A DNA stretch of 64,000 bases from Chryseobacterium sp. JJR-5R (GCF_034047335.1 NZ_CP139137.1:1116001-1180000); one strand, 5' to 3'; positions 8,336 to 17,637 are shown, counted from the stretch's first letter. Notes: generated by a model from the sequence alone, not told the origin. Numbers and translations: made by a program.

Positions 8336-9529
8336 ATGAAGATTGATAAAAGAATTATTCCCCTGGCCATCGGAGGCCTGGGGATCGGAACTACTGAGTT
8401 TACAATTATGGGCCTGCTGCCGGATATCGCAAGAAGCCTGGATATCAGTATTCCCGAAGCGGGTCACCTGATTTCAGCCTATGCTTTCGGGGTAGTGGTG
8501 GGAGCGCCGCTTTTGATCGGGTACTCCGTAAAATTTCCTCCTAAAAAAGTACTGATGGCACTGATGGTGATTTTCACCGTGTTCAATGCCCTGTCTGCCA
8601 TTGCACCGGACTATACGACGATGATGATAATCCGTTTTCTGTCCGGACTTCCGCACGGTGCCTTCTTCGGTGTGGGAACGGTTGTGGCAGCCAGGATGGC
8701 ATCCAAGGGAAAAGCAGCGTTCTATATTTCACTGATGTTCACCGGGCTTACGGTGGCTAATCTTGCCATGGTACCTCTGGTAACGTATATCGGGCATATT
8801 TTTCACTGGCGCTGGTATTTTGCAATTGTCGCGGTAATCGGGCTGCTGGCATTGCTCTTTTTAAAGCTCTGGCTTCCTGTTCTGGAGGCCAATAAAGATA
8901 CCCGCTTTACGGAAGAGATAAAATTCCTTAAGAGAAAACAGGCCTGGCTGGTTCTGATGATCACAGGAATCGGTTTCGGAGGGCTTTTTACCTGGTTCAG
9001 CTATATCACTCCGCTGATGACCGTGGTTTCCGGTATACAGGAAAGCCGGATGGCCTATGTGATGGTTTTGGCCGGGGCCGGAATGGTGGTGGGCAATCTC
9101 GCCGGTGGATATGTATCTGACCGGCTGAGTCCTGAAAAAACATGTGTTTTACTGATGACTCTAATGATGGCGGCACTGGCAGGTGTGTTTTTCCTTTCAG
9201 AATACCAGGGGATTTCACTGGCGCTGACTTTCATCTGCGGAGCCTTATCCATGTCAGTTGCTGCTCCGATTAACATCATGATGATGAAAGCCGCTCCGAA
9301 AAGCGAAATGATGGCTGCCGCTTTTATGCAGGCCGCTTTCAACATAGCCAATGCAATGGGCGCTTTTCTGGGAGGGATTCCGTTGGAGAAAGGCTATTCC
9401 TATAATTATCCGTCACTGGTTGGGGTTGGGATGACCATGATCGGGCTGGTAATCGCTTTCCGGTATAAAAGCCTGTACGGATCAGGCTCCGAGGATAAAA
9501 ATAAAATGGCAGCGGAGCGTATTTCCTGA
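8336..9529 (+). CDS. MFS transporter, AraJ/CmlA-like drug or sugar exporter
   Basis: 397 residues with about 12 hydrophobic segments, typical of the DHA1-type major facilitator family. The start shows the AraJ-like LAIGGLGIGTTEFTIMGLLP; the loop between TM2 and TM3 and the RFLSGLPHGAFFGVGTVVAA segment in TM4-5 fit arabinose or chloramphenicol efflux relatives. It should be an inner-membrane proton antiporter; the substrate is not readable from sequence. It stands alone between the lipA terminator and a strong hairpin. Confidence 0.85.
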   Translation: MKIDKRIIPLAIGGLGIGTTEFTIMGLLPDIARSLDISIPEAGHLISAYAFGVVVGAPLLIGYSVKFPPKKVLMALMVIFTVFNALSAIAPDYTTMMIIRFLSGLPHGAFFGVGTVVAARMASKGKAAFYISLMFTGLTVANLAMVPLVTYIGHIFHWRWYFAIVAVIGLLALLFLKLWLPVLEANKDTRFTEEIKFLKRKQAWLVLMITGIGFGGLFTWFSYITPLMTVVSGIQESRMAYVMVLAGAGMVVGNLAGGYVSDRLSPEKTCVLLMTLMMAALAGVFFLSEYQGISLALTFICGALSMSVAAPINIMMMKAAPKSEMMAAAFMQAAFNIANAMGAFLGGIPLEKGYSYNYPSLVGVGMTMIGLVIAFRYKSLYGSGSEDKNKMAAERIS

Positions 9530-9537
9530 AAATAATA

Positions 9538-9577
9538 GATATATCCGGCGGGCTCATCTGAGCCCGCCGGATATATC
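9538..9577. terminator. Perfect 19-bp hairpin between convergent genes
   Basis: Bases 9538-9556 and 9559-9577 are perfect inverted arms with two bases (TC) between them, 8 bp after the MFS stop codon. The flanking T tract is weak, but the GC-rich stem is very stable. It has the same architecture as the hairpin at 4364-4403. Confidence 0.65.
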
Positions 9578-9601
9578 TTGATACAGACAGCTTAGCTTTG
9601 C

Positions 9602-9982
9602 CTAAACTTCTACTTCATTTCCGTTTTTACACCAGTATAATGCATTATAAAGGTTCTCTTTAGGAAAAGATTTGAATTCTCCCGGCATTACCACACTGAA
9701 AATATCAGTGAATTTCTGTACGCCTTCCTTATCTGTCACAATAGCTGCCCGGTTCCAGTTGGTCAGGTTTTTTAATCCTAACAGGACATCCTGCATCCAT
9801 GCACCCATGCTGAACTTATCAAGGTCCGTATTCAGGTAAAGTAAATAATTAAGTTCATTATACTGTTCTACCTTCTGTTTCACATGAGGAATGACAAGGT
9901 TTTCAAAATCTTCTTTCGTTATCTCTCCCGTTGCGCTGAAAGCGGCAACATTTTCCGGAGCTTCTGGAATAATCGTTATCAT
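9602..9982 (-). CDS. SpoIIAA-like (STAS-fold) protein
   Basis: 126 residues matching the SpoIIAA-like family in layout: an opening strand (MITIIPEAPENVAAFSATGE), the helix DFENLVIPHVKQKVEQYNE, the strand YLLYLNTDLD, and a conserved-looking region with WNRAAIVTDKEGVQKF. Family members are small soluble proteins of unclear role, often linked to stress in environmental bacteria. No kinase or sigma partner is adjacent. It is monocistronic, converging on the MFS gene. Confidence 0.75.
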   Translation of the reverse strand: MITIIPEAPENVAAFSATGEITKEDFENLVIPHVKQKVEQYNELNYLLYLNTDLDKFSMGAWMQDVLLGLKNLTNWNRAAIVTDKEGVQKFTDIFSVVMPGEFKSFPKENLYNALYWCKNGNEVEV

Positions 9983-10133
9983 ATCGTTATATCTGTTGTG
10001 GTTTGATTTTACGTTGATAACAAAAATTAAACCATTATAAATTCTGAGAATCTGACAAAATCATTTCAGCAGCCGGAGCATTTTTAAGTTTCCACAGGCA
10101 TGTTTCGTAATCAATTCGGGATAGATATGGCAT

Positions 10134-10811
10134 TTAAAGGATTTCATACCTTGTTTTGATGCTGTATTTAAGCTTGATATTGTCAATATTGTCAAAAGAA
10201 TAATCAATTCCCGTATCTGCGGTTTCCATCTGTACGTTGCTTACCCTGGCAGATTTATAGGCAACAGGTAAAATCATATCACTGGTATAATCTTCGATCT
10301 CCGTGATTTCAAGGGGAGCTCCGACTTTTTTACCGATGCTTTCCATCAGGTAATCCGCTTTTTCTCTCGCTGCTTTTAAAGCGTTGATCTTAACGGCTTT
10401 CCTGTAGTCCGCGATTTTTGTATTCTTGATTTCCGCGATGTTGACATTGCTTACCCATTTCTGGTTAAGGTTTTCAAACAGGCCGGACATGTCCGCTTTT
10501 TTAGTGACTTTAAACTGAAAGCTTTTGGTAAAAACCTTGGTTTTGGAATACAGGTTCTGGTACATCGATTTGAATTTGATGTCCTCGTTTTTTATTCCGC
10601 TTTCCTTCAGGATATCAAATAACTTTTTCTCGTTACTGGCCAGGTCGTTTTTATTATCTCCCTTAATTCCGACATTAAAGATGATTTCATCCGGTTCCAC
10701 TTCCATCTCAGCAACACCGGTTACTTCAACAGCATTTTTCTTTACTTCCTGTGCATTCGCAAAACCTGTCAGTGTAAAGAATCCGATTAATAAAAAATGT
10801 GTCAGTTTCAT
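10134..10811 (-). CDS. SIMPL-domain (DUF541) periplasmic protein
   Basis: 225 residues from the Met at 10811; an in-frame upstream Met at 10892 would place 27 residues before a clear signal peptide (MKLTHFLLIGFFTLTGFANA), so I reject it. The mature part carries the SIMPL domain: VTGVAEMEVEPDEIIFNVGI, then YRKAVKINALKAAREKADYL and the C-terminal VKYSIKTRYEI-type strand. Relatives include YggE, linked to oxidative stress resistance, and outer-surface proteins of unknown function. A second SIMPL-like gene lies 0.6 kb upstream with a small lipoprotein gene between. Confidence 0.85.
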   Translation of the reverse strand: MKLTHFLLIGFFTLTGFANAQEVKKNAVEVTGVAEMEVEPDEIIFNVGIKGDNKNDLASNEKKLFDILKESGIKNEDIKFKSMYQNLYSKTKVFTKSFQFKVTKKADMSGLFENLNQKWVSNVNIAEIKNTKIADYRKAVKINALKAAREKADYLMESIGKKVGAPLEITEIEDYTSDMILPVAYKSARVSNVQMETADTGIDYSFDNIDNIKLKYSIKTRYEIL

Positions 10812-10958
10812 AATTGCCTTTTTTAATTCTAAAGTAAAAGTAGGGAATATTAAAGCCGGAAACCGGAAGACTTGGTGAACGGGGATTTTCACTGGGTGAA
10901 ATGGAATAATCAGATTTGATTTGATTAATTTCTAATTAATTTTCTGCGGACCGTTTCA

Positions 10959-11309
10959 TCAGTGGGTTAAAATAATCGATTTGCCGCCCTGTGTGACCAG
11001 CTTTTTCACCTCAGTAAATAATTTTGTTTTTATGATAAGTTCATCTGCATTTTCGGAAATGGAATAGACATTTGATGTCAGTAATGCGTGATCCGGCGCA
11101 TGTCCGAATAATTTCGTTGAATCCGATTGACGGACAGAATAAAAATCAACTTTATAGTCACCGCGGCTGTCCTGATAGTATTTGTAAATAATTTTTTCAT
11201 TTTTATCACTTGAAATGATTTTGGTTTCTATAAAATTCCGCTGTTCCAGGAAGGAGCAGTTCTGCAAAAGCAGTGCAGGAAGCAGGAGAAGGAGTACATG
11301 TTTTTTCAT
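10959..11309 (-). CDS. Small lipoprotein, function unknown
   Basis: 116 residues. A run of Leu and Ala leads to the lipobox LLLQNC (Cys near residue 18). The mature domain of about 98 residues has alternating hydrophobic strands (IIYKYYQDSRGDYKVDFYSV) and no family I recognise. It sits between two SIMPL-domain genes on the same strand, with gaps of 86 and 147 bp, so common regulation is possible but not shown. Confidence 0.65.
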   Translation of the reverse strand: MKKHVLLLLLPALLLQNCSFLEQRNFIETKIISSDKNEKIIYKYYQDSRGDYKVDFYSVRQSDSTKLFGHAPDHALLTSNVYSISENADELIIKTKLFTEVKKLVTQGGKSIILTH

Positions 11310-11395
11310 GAGACAATTGATATGAGATCTGGTGATTGTTTTTACAAATGTATACTATGTTAAACAGCTGGCTGTTAACGCAGTTTCAATTAATG

Positions 11396-12373
11396 TTAAG
11401 GTTTTGTAAGCAGGCTCAGGTCTTTAATTTCTCCGTTGGGCGTAACTAAGATATAACGGTTGGTTTCCTTCACAGGCTGAACAGCTGCAGCTTCCCGTGT
11501 CTTTTCCTTTTCACGGTTTACCGTGAGTTTGATTTCATACATCACCTGGATCACGGGCTCATGGATCACAGGATTGATCACAAAATCAAATTCCTTATCC
11601 AATATGGGCTGATAGTAAGATGTAATGGATTTAGAAGCCTGCGTGACGTTGGTAAACTTATTTAATGCCAGGGAAGAACTGTTGTACGCTTCGTAAGATT
11701 TGTACATTTCCGTAGGCAGGGAAGTTCTGTAGCCATCACTGATGCTTTTACCGGCCGCAGCAAAGCTTTCACCCAAAAGGCTTTCCAGATTTTTTATTTT
11801 TTCCTGTAAAGCAAGTCTTGCCCTGTTCATCAGCTCTTTCCGGATATTTTCCATACTGCCGGCAAAATAATCGACCCGTACCAGATCGTAAATTTCATTT
11901 TTTGATAAAACGGATATAAAATCATTGAGCTGAGAGGGATCGGTAAACTTAAGATGAATGTTTTTCTTCAGTTCAAACCCGGCAGGCACTTCATTATAGG
12001 TCTTTTTGCTGAATGTTTTCTTCTCAGCAAGATACTGGTAAACCGGAACAAAAGAAATCATGTCCACATAGATTCCTATACTTTTGTTAAGCCTTATCCG
12101 GTCTAAGGCAGAATAGATCCGCTGATCCATCAACTGGTTGACTTCCTCTGCACTTCCCCCGGTCTGCGTAACGCTGAATATGGCAACATAATGCTCTGCT
12201 TTTACATTCGCCAGTCCTTTTACACTGATGAGATTTTCATTTGCAGCAGGTGTGGCAATACTGATATTGACATCACTGTACTGAACCTGATTCCGGTAAT
12301 TGATATTCCCCGAAACCTGTGAAAAAGAAAAGTTAAAAAATAAAACCGAAGCGGTTAACAGAATGTTTTTCAT
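11396..12373 (-). CDS. SIMPL-domain-like exported protein
   Basis: 325 residues with a signal peptide (NILLTASVLFFNFSFSQ). Residues 45-240 follow the SIMPL pattern: ISVKGLANVKAEHYVAIFSV, EVNQLMDQRIYSALDRI, LNDFISVLSKNEIYDLVRVD and the helix RKELMNRARLALQEKIKNLE. About 80 extra C-terminal residues end in a Thr/Pro-rich tail. It is a divergent paralog of the protein at 10134-10811. A minus-strand -7 box at 12397-12404 serves it. It is transcribed divergently from the sensor kinase, with 129 bp between the two starts. Confidence 0.75.
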   Translation of the reverse strand: MKNILLTASVLFFNFSFSQVSGNINYRNQVQYSDVNISIATPAANENLISVKGLANVKAEHYVAIFSVTQTGGSAEEVNQLMDQRIYSALDRIRLNKSIGIYVDMISFVPVYQYLAEKKTFSKKTYNEVPAGFELKKNIHLKFTDPSQLNDFISVLSKNEIYDLVRVDYFAGSMENIRKELMNRARLALQEKIKNLESLLGESFAAAGKSISDGYRTSLPTEMYKSYEAYNSSSLALNKFTNVTQASKSITSYYQPILDKEFDFVINPVIHEPVIQVMYEIKLTVNREKEKTREAAAVQPVKETNRYILVTPNGEIKDLSLLTKP

Positions 12374-12396
12374 AGTTTTATATTTGAATTATGCTG

Positions 12397-12404
12397 CAAA
12401 CTTA
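12397..12404 (-). promoter_or_regulatory. -7 promoter box (TAAGTTTG)
   Basis: The plus-strand CAAACTTA is TAAGTTTG on the minus strand, 23 bp before the SIMPL-like gene. Confidence 0.5.
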
Positions 12405-12490
12405 GCTTCAAAAACCCGGGGAGAAACTCCGGACTTGGTAAAAGCGCAATCCCACTTGGTGAATCGTTTCCGGCACACTGCAGATATGCA

Positions 12491-12498
12491 TATCTTTG
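12491..12498 (+). promoter_or_regulatory. -7 promoter box (TATCTTTG) of the sensor kinase
   Basis: An exact TAnnTTTG match ending 4 bp before the ATG at 12503, predicting a leaderless transcript. No clear -33 element is seen. Confidence 0.6.
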
Positions 12499-12502
12499 TT
12501 TT

Positions 12503-14281
12503 ATGGAAAGGGTTAAAATTTTTTTGTTGCTGTTACTCATGTTTACCGGGACTACAATGCATTCCCAGGTTAATATGGCACAGGAAATCCGGACGCAGAG
12601 CAAAAAACTTCAGAAGGCCGTTGATAAGGAGGACGAATCTGCCCAGGCTGATTCTTATTACCGGATTGGCGAAGCGTTCTTTAATGACGGGAATTTTTCA
12701 AAAAGTGAAGCCTATTTTTCAAAAGCGAAAACCATCTATGAAAATCTTAGAGATAATCCCAATATAGAAAAAGCAAGCCGCAGGTTGGCCCAGTCGCAGG
12801 AAAAACAGAACAAGATTTCGCCGGCCATCAGCAACTACAGCAGAGCAGCAGAGGCGGAGTCCGGGCCTTCCAAAGCACAATCTGTGAACTCCAATGATGC
12901 GGCAAGGCTTTCATCAGCTTCACCTGAAATCAAGACAGAAGCCATTCAGAATAACATCCGGATCAATGAAAAGGAAAATGAAAAGGCAGACCTGGCCATG
13001 AGTTACAGCCAGATGGCGGATGTGAATATCAGGGAGAAAAATATCCGGGGAGCAGAAGAGAATTTAAATAATGCCTACAAAATTTCTAAAAAAGAAGCGC
13101 CTCAGCAGGCTTTAGAAATCAACCGGAAGCTGACGGATTTTTACGTTAAAAATAAAAAATTCGACAAAGCCATTGAAACCCAAAAAAAGGTTTTAAGAGA
13201 AGATTTTGTGAAAGGGGATTCCCGGAAGGAAGTAGAGCAGATGCAGGAACTGGCTGATATTTACATCAGGAAAAACGATACGGAAGGTGCCATTGGTTTG
13301 TTTAAAAAATCCTATAGTATTGCTTTGAATAAAGGCCACACGCTGGAAGCACAGAAAAGCGTCAGGAAACTGGATAGTCTTTTTGATGTCTCCGGGAATA
13401 CCCGTGCTTCTGTCCGGCTGTACCGGGATTTCCTTGGGAAACTGCCTGATCTGGTCGCCAAGGACAAAAGCCTGGCAGATGATAAGATCCTTGAAGATAC
13501 GGAACAGCGGATCGAGCAGCTGGAAAAAGAAAAAACACTTAAGGATGAATTGATCCGCAAAAAGAATATTTTCAATTACGGGCTGATGGGTGCCTTGATA
13601 ATCCTGATAATCCTGGTCATCTTTATTTTCAGGACGCTGAAAAAGGTGCAGGTAAGAAATAAAAAAATCGCTTTGCAGTCGCTGCGCCGTGAAATGAATC
13701 CGCATTTTATCTTTAACAGTTTAAACAGTGTAAACCATTTTATCGCAACCAATAATGAGTTGGAGGCCAACCAGTATTTAACAAGGTTCTCTAAACTTAT
13801 GCGTGGCGTCATGGAAAATTCCGCTGAAGATTTTATTCCTTTTCAGCAGGAACTGGACTTGCTTCAGAATTACCTGGCCCTGGAGAAAACACGTTTTACC
13901 GATAAATTCGATTATGAAATTGAGGTTGATGAAAATTTAAATATCCAAAGCCTGAAAGTTCCCGGCATGCTGGTACAGCCGTTTCTGGAAAATGCAATCT
14001 GGCACGGTTTACGTTACAGAACCGCAAAAGGATTCCTGAAGCTGAGCTTTAAAAAAGACAAACAGCATCTGATCATCAGGATCGAGGATAACGGAATCGG
14101 GATTGAAGAAAGCAGGAAGCAAAAAACACAGCACCAGAAAACACGCGAGGGCCGCGGCATGAAAAATACCCTGGAAAGGATCTCGCTTCTTAATGATCTA
14201 TACAGACAGGATATTGAATGCAGCATTACAGATAAAAAAACGGAACCGGGCGTTTTGGTGGAAATAAGCTATAAATTATAA
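12503..14281 (+). CDS. LytS/YehU-type sensor histidine kinase with TPR sensor region
   Basis: 592 residues. A signal peptide-like start (KIFLLLLLMFTGTTMHS) is followed by a periplasmic region of TPR-like helical repeats to about residue 330, a coiled coil (EQRIEQLEKEKTLKDE), one TM segment (about 355-376), and a His_kinase domain with phosphoacceptor His401 in MNPHFIFNSLNSVNHF. The ATP-binding part has the N box (PFLENAIWHGL) and G1 motif (IEDNGIGI). Together with the LytTR regulator 42 bp downstream it forms a two-component system, a type common in Bacteroidetes. The signal is unknown; TPR regions suggest a protein partner in the periplasm. Confidence 0.9.
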   Translation: MERVKIFLLLLLMFTGTTMHSQVNMAQEIRTQSKKLQKAVDKEDESAQADSYYRIGEAFFNDGNFSKSEAYFSKAKTIYENLRDNPNIEKASRRLAQSQEKQNKISPAISNYSRAAEAESGPSKAQSVNSNDAARLSSASPEIKTEAIQNNIRINEKENEKADLAMSYSQMADVNIREKNIRGAEENLNNAYKISKKEAPQQALEINRKLTDFYVKNKKFDKAIETQKKVLREDFVKGDSRKEVEQMQELADIYIRKNDTEGAIGLFKKSYSIALNKGHTLEAQKSVRKLDSLFDVSGNTRASVRLYRDFLGKLPDLVAKDKSLADDKILEDTEQRIEQLEKEKTLKDELIRKKNIFNYGLMGALIILIILVIFIFRTLKKVQVRNKKIALQSLRREMNPHFIFNSLNSVNHFIATNNELEANQYLTRFSKLMRGVMENSAEDFIPFQQELDLLQNYLALEKTRFTDKFDYEIEVDENLNIQSLKVPGMLVQPFLENAIWHGLRYRTAKGFLKLSFKKDKQHLIIRIEDNGIGIEESRKQKTQHQKTREGRGMKNTLERISLLNDLYRQDIECSITDKKTEPGVLVEISYKL

Positions 14282-14322
14282 AAAGCTGATTTTAATATGA
14301 ATTGTAACCTAATTCCTAAAAC

Positions 14323-15057
14323 ATGAAAATACAATCCGTCATCGTAGATGATGAAAAAATGGCAAGGGATGTTTTAAGAAACTACCTCACCAAATACTGT
14401 CCGCAGGTTGAGATCGCGGGCGAGGCTGAAAACATTAAAGAAGCTGTCCCGCTGATTTCCGAAAAGCGTCCGCAGCTTGTTTTTCTGGATGTGGAAATGC
14501 CTTTCGGAAATGCCTTTGACGTTCTTGAAGCTACTCGTGAGTTTTCTTATGAAACCATTTTCATTACTGCCTTTTCACAATATTCACTGCAGGCTTTAAA
14601 TAAGTCGGCAAGCTATTATATTTTAAAACCGATCGACATTCAGGAACTCATTGCAGCCGTAAATAAGGCAGCGGAAAGTATTGAGAGAAAAGAGGAACTT
14701 AACCGCAATAAAATCCTCCTAGAAAACCTGAAGCTGAAACCTGAAAAACAACAATTGATTTTGCCGACTTTGCAGGGTTTTGATGTGGTAAAAACGGAAG
14801 ACATCATCAGGCTTCAGGCAGACGGGAATTTTACACAGGTCTACCTTACCGACGGCTCAAAGAAAATGGTCTGCCGCTTTTTAAAGCACTTCGATGACCT
14901 TCTGGAAAAACCGTTTGTGAGGGTTCACCGTTCGCATATCATCAATACCGGTTTTGTGAAATCCTATCACAAAAGCGGAACGGCAACATTGTCAGACCAT
15001 ACGGAAATTGAAATCTCTGGAAGCTTCAAAGAAGAGTTCCTGAAAATCTTTTCCTGA
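14323..15057 (+). CDS. LytTR-family response regulator
   Basis: 244 residues. The receiver domain (1-120) has the acidic pair Asp9-Asp10, the phospho-acceptor Asp56 in VFLDVEMP, Thr in FITAFS and Lys in ILKPID. The C-terminal LytTR DNA-binding domain (about 140-244) has DIIRLQADGNFTQVYLTDGS and FVRVHRSHIINT. It is the partner of the kinase just upstream and should act as a transcription regulator. LytTR proteins often bind direct repeats in promoters; I did not identify a target site. Confidence 0.92.
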   Translation: MKIQSVIVDDEKMARDVLRNYLTKYCPQVEIAGEAENIKEAVPLISEKRPQLVFLDVEMPFGNAFDVLEATREFSYETIFITAFSQYSLQALNKSASYYILKPIDIQELIAAVNKAAESIERKEELNRNKILLENLKLKPEKQQLILPTLQGFDVVKTEDIIRLQADGNFTQVYLTDGSKKMVCRFLKHFDDLLEKPFVRVHRSHIINTGFVKSYHKSGTATLSDHTEIEISGSFKEEFLKIFS

Positions 15058-15146
15058 TCTAAACAATGCCTTGCAGATAATGAAAGTTAAACATCAATTT
15101 AAGGCATCATTTTTGAAGTTTAAGGTACCACATCAATAGGTATATT

Positions 15147-15686
15147 ATGAAAATGCTGAAAAAAATCGCAATCCCCGTTTCACTGGGTATTTTAGGGTTG
15201 GTTATCTTAAACTCATGTTCCGTAGGAATCCCTGATGGAGCGACGGCTGTAAAGGATTTCAATGCTGACCGTTACCTGGGGAAATGGTATGAAATCGCCC
15301 GTTTTGATTACAGGTTTGAAAAAGATTTGGATAATGTAACCGCAACTTATTCCAAAAATGAAGACGGGACCCTACGCGTTGCCAACCGTGGTTACAATTA
15401 TGTGAAAAAAGAATGGAAAGAATCCATAGGTGAGGCAAGATTTGTAAATGATCCGTCAGAAGCCAGGCTGAAAGTATCGTTCTTTAAACCTATTTGGGCA
15501 GGATACAACGTAATTGATATCGATGATAATTACCAATATGCCTTGGTCGTAGGGAACAGTGTAAAATACATCTGGATCCTTTCAAGAACAAAAGAAATTC
15601 CCGAAACCATCAGGCAGAAATTCCTTGAAAAGGCAAAAAGCCTTGGCTATAATACCGGTGAGCTGATCTGGGTAAAACATAATTAA
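15147..15686 (+). CDS. Bacterial lipocalin lipoprotein (Blc-like)
   Basis: 179 residues. The lipobox LVILNSC puts the acylated Cys at residue 24. The lipocalin signature GKWYEIARFDYRFEKDL follows at about residues 47-63, then the beta-barrel segments (ATYSKNEDGTLRVANRGYN and ALVVGNSVKYIWILSRT). Blc-type lipocalins sit in the outer membrane and bind lysophospholipids or fatty acids. It lies 89 bp after the response regulator on the same strand and could be its regulatory target or co-transcribed; this is inference. Confidence 0.92.
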   Translation: MKMLKKIAIPVSLGILGLVILNSCSVGIPDGATAVKDFNADRYLGKWYEIARFDYRFEKDLDNVTATYSKNEDGTLRVANRGYNYVKKEWKESIGEARFVNDPSEARLKVSFFKPIWAGYNVIDIDDNYQYALVVGNSVKYIWILSRTKEIPETIRQKFLEKAKSLGYNTGELIWVKHN

Positions 15687-15728
15687 GTCATTACCAGAAA
15701 CTTATTATTCCCAATATAATAATATAAG

Positions 15729-15789
15729 GTTTGTCATTCCATAATAACCTAATGCTTATTTGGCAGCACGCTCCCATGGAATGACAAAC
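15729..15789. terminator. Long inverted repeat between convergent genes, probable terminator
   Basis: 14-bp perfect arms (15729-15742 and 15776-15789) are separated by 33 bases. TTTATTTTTT follows on the plus strand. It lies between the lipocalin gene and the convergent 158-residue gene. The large loop is unusual for a simple terminator. Confidence 0.5.
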
Positions 15790-15797
15790 TTTATTTT

Positions 15798-16274
15798 TTA
15801 GTTTAACCGTTTATATTCTTTCCATTCCTCGAAACGATAGTCGATTACCTGCTTCATCAGGTCATAATTTTCGTACTTATCCTCAATGTGGTAAAAGGTT
15901 TCATATTCATAGTCATGTTCTTCAGCTTTAGTATCAAAAAGATTCACATAATCATCGGCAAATGAACTGAACCTGTTTCCGAAATCCGTATCATCTTTAT
16001 AATAGTCTTTTGCAAAGCTGTTTCCCATCGTATTGAGATCATGCTCGGAAAACTTTCCGTCCAGGGCTTCCATCACAAATTCCGCACCTGTGATCTCCCT
16101 GCGTTTTAACACTTCTATTTCCTCCCGGACATCTTCTTTCAGCTCATCGGAAATCAAATCTTTATCAATGCACCAGTTCAGGAACATACCGGTATGGGTA
16201 GCCCCGTTTTTTTCGGGAAGCCCTTCAGGAAAATCATTTCCGTAATGCCATGAAGCATCATCGTATTTAGACAT
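15798..16274 (-). CDS. Acidic soluble protein, possibly DUF7832-like
   Basis: 158 residues, strongly acidic and rich in aromatic residues (SKYDDASWHYGNDFPEGLPE at the start; EHDYEYETFYHIEDKYENYD near the end). No signal peptide or TM segment. The opening reminds me of a domain of unknown function (DUF7832) found in small proteins that are sometimes encoded with toxins; this match is from memory and weak. No toxin gene is adjacent. A minus-strand -7 box, TATTTTTG (16304-16311), lies 29 bp upstream. Confidence 0.6.
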   Translation of the reverse strand: MSKYDDASWHYGNDFPEGLPEKNGATHTGMFLNWCIDKDLISDELKEDVREEIEVLKRREITGAEFVMEALDGKFSEHDLNTMGNSFAKDYYKDDTDFGNRFSSFADDYVNLFDTKAEEHDYEYETFYHIEDKYENYDLMKQVIDYRFEEWKEYKRLN

Positions 16275-16386
16275 ACTTAATTATAGTTTTAAACAATTCC
16301 TGCCAAAAATATAAAAAATCAATTTATATTGTCCGGCAAAGAGAATTTCCCGTCATTTGTAAAAGAATTTTTTCGAACATTAATAT

Positions 16387-17637
16387 ATGAAAAATGCTGT
16401 TCTGATTACCATCGGTGATGAAATCCTTTCAGGAAATACGGTAGACACCAATTCCAATTTCATTGCTTCGGAGCTTAAAAATATAGGGATACAGGTTTCA
16501 CAGATCCTTACGATTTCAGATGAAATAGAAACCATTAAAAAAGCAATCGGGTCTTCTTTTGAAACGGGTGATTTAATCATCACAACGGGCGGTTTAGGCC
16601 CCACACGGGATGATAAAACCAAAAAAGCCATTGCTGAATTTTTCAGTGATGAAATTGCCCTGGATGAGGTTACCTTCAACCATCTGAAAGCTTATATGGA
16701 AAAGCGAGGCCGGCTGGAAATCCTGGAGCGGAACCGGGAGCAGGCTTTTGTGCCTACAAAATCCACGGTTTTCCAGAACCATTTCGGGACGGCACCCTGT
16801 ATGATGATGGAGCAGGACGGGAAACTGCTGTTCAGTCTTCCCGGTGTTCCTTATGAAGTGAAGCCGCTCATCAAGGACCAGATCATCCCTTACCTGCACA
16901 ATAAATTCAGCCTGCATTATATTTCATCAAGAATTGTGTCCGTAGTCGGGATCCCGGAAAGTATTCTGGCCGATACCGTTGAAAGCTGGGAACTGGCTCT
17001 GCCTGAAAATATCGCTTTGTCCTATCTGCCGGTTGGGACCCGTGTCAAGCTGAAGCTTACGGCAACCGGTGAAAATGAACCTTTCCTGGAGCAGCAGCTG
17101 GAAGATGAGATCCGGAAACTGCTTCCTCTGATCGATGGTCATGTGATTGCTACCTCCGGAGATAAAATTGAGAAAATCCTGGCGGAAATCCTGGCAGAAA
17201 GAAAACTGACAATTTCCACGGCAGAAAGCTGTACCGGCGGGGAACTGGCAAAAATGCTTACCGTAAATCCCGGCAGTTCATCTTATTACACCGGCGGAAT
17301 GGTAGCGTATGCCACAGACCGGAAAATAGAGATCTTAAAAGTTAAAAAAGAAACCGTTGATGAGTTTACCGTTGTAAGTGAACAGGTAGCTACAGAAATG
17401 GCGGAAGGCTGTCAACAACTGTTTGGTACCCGTATAGCTCTGTCTACCACAGGAGTGGCCGGGCCCGGAAAAGGGGAAGACGGCAAAGAAGTGGGGACGG
17501 TTTTCTACAGCATCAGGATTGATGATCAGGCCGTGACTTCAAAATTATACCTGCCGCATCTCGAAAGGCCGGATTTTATGCATTTCGTTTCACAGAAAGT
17601 CCTTCAGGATCTGGTATCGATGCTGATCGGCAACTGA
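16387..17637 (+). CDS. cinA: CinA family: molybdopterin-binding-like domain plus nicotinamide-nucleotide amidase
   Basis: 416 residues, the full-length two-domain form. The N-terminal MoCF/COG1058 domain (1-170) shows GDEILSGNTVDTN and TTGGLGPTRDDKTKKA. The C-terminal amidase domain (about 260-416) shows STAESCTGG and GVAGPGKGEDGKEVGTV. The enzyme hydrolyses NMN to nicotinate mononucleotide plus ammonia and the N-domain can have ADP-ribose pyrophosphatase activity, so it serves pyridine nucleotide salvage. It is transcribed alone here. Confidence 0.93.
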   Translation: MKNAVLITIGDEILSGNTVDTNSNFIASELKNIGIQVSQILTISDEIETIKKAIGSSFETGDLIITTGGLGPTRDDKTKKAIAEFFSDEIALDEVTFNHLKAYMEKRGRLEILERNREQAFVPTKSTVFQNHFGTAPCMMMEQDGKLLFSLPGVPYEVKPLIKDQIIPYLHNKFSLHYISSRIVSVVGIPESILADTVESWELALPENIALSYLPVGTRVKLKLTATGENEPFLEQQLEDEIRKLLPLIDGHVIATSGDKIEKILAEILAERKLTISTAESCTGGELAKMLTVNPGSSSYYTGGMVAYATDRKIEILKVKKETVDEFTVVSEQVATEMAEGCQQLFGTRIALSTTGVAGPGKGEDGKEVGTVFYSIRIDDQAVTSKLYLPHLERPDFMHFVSQKVLQDLVSMLIGN

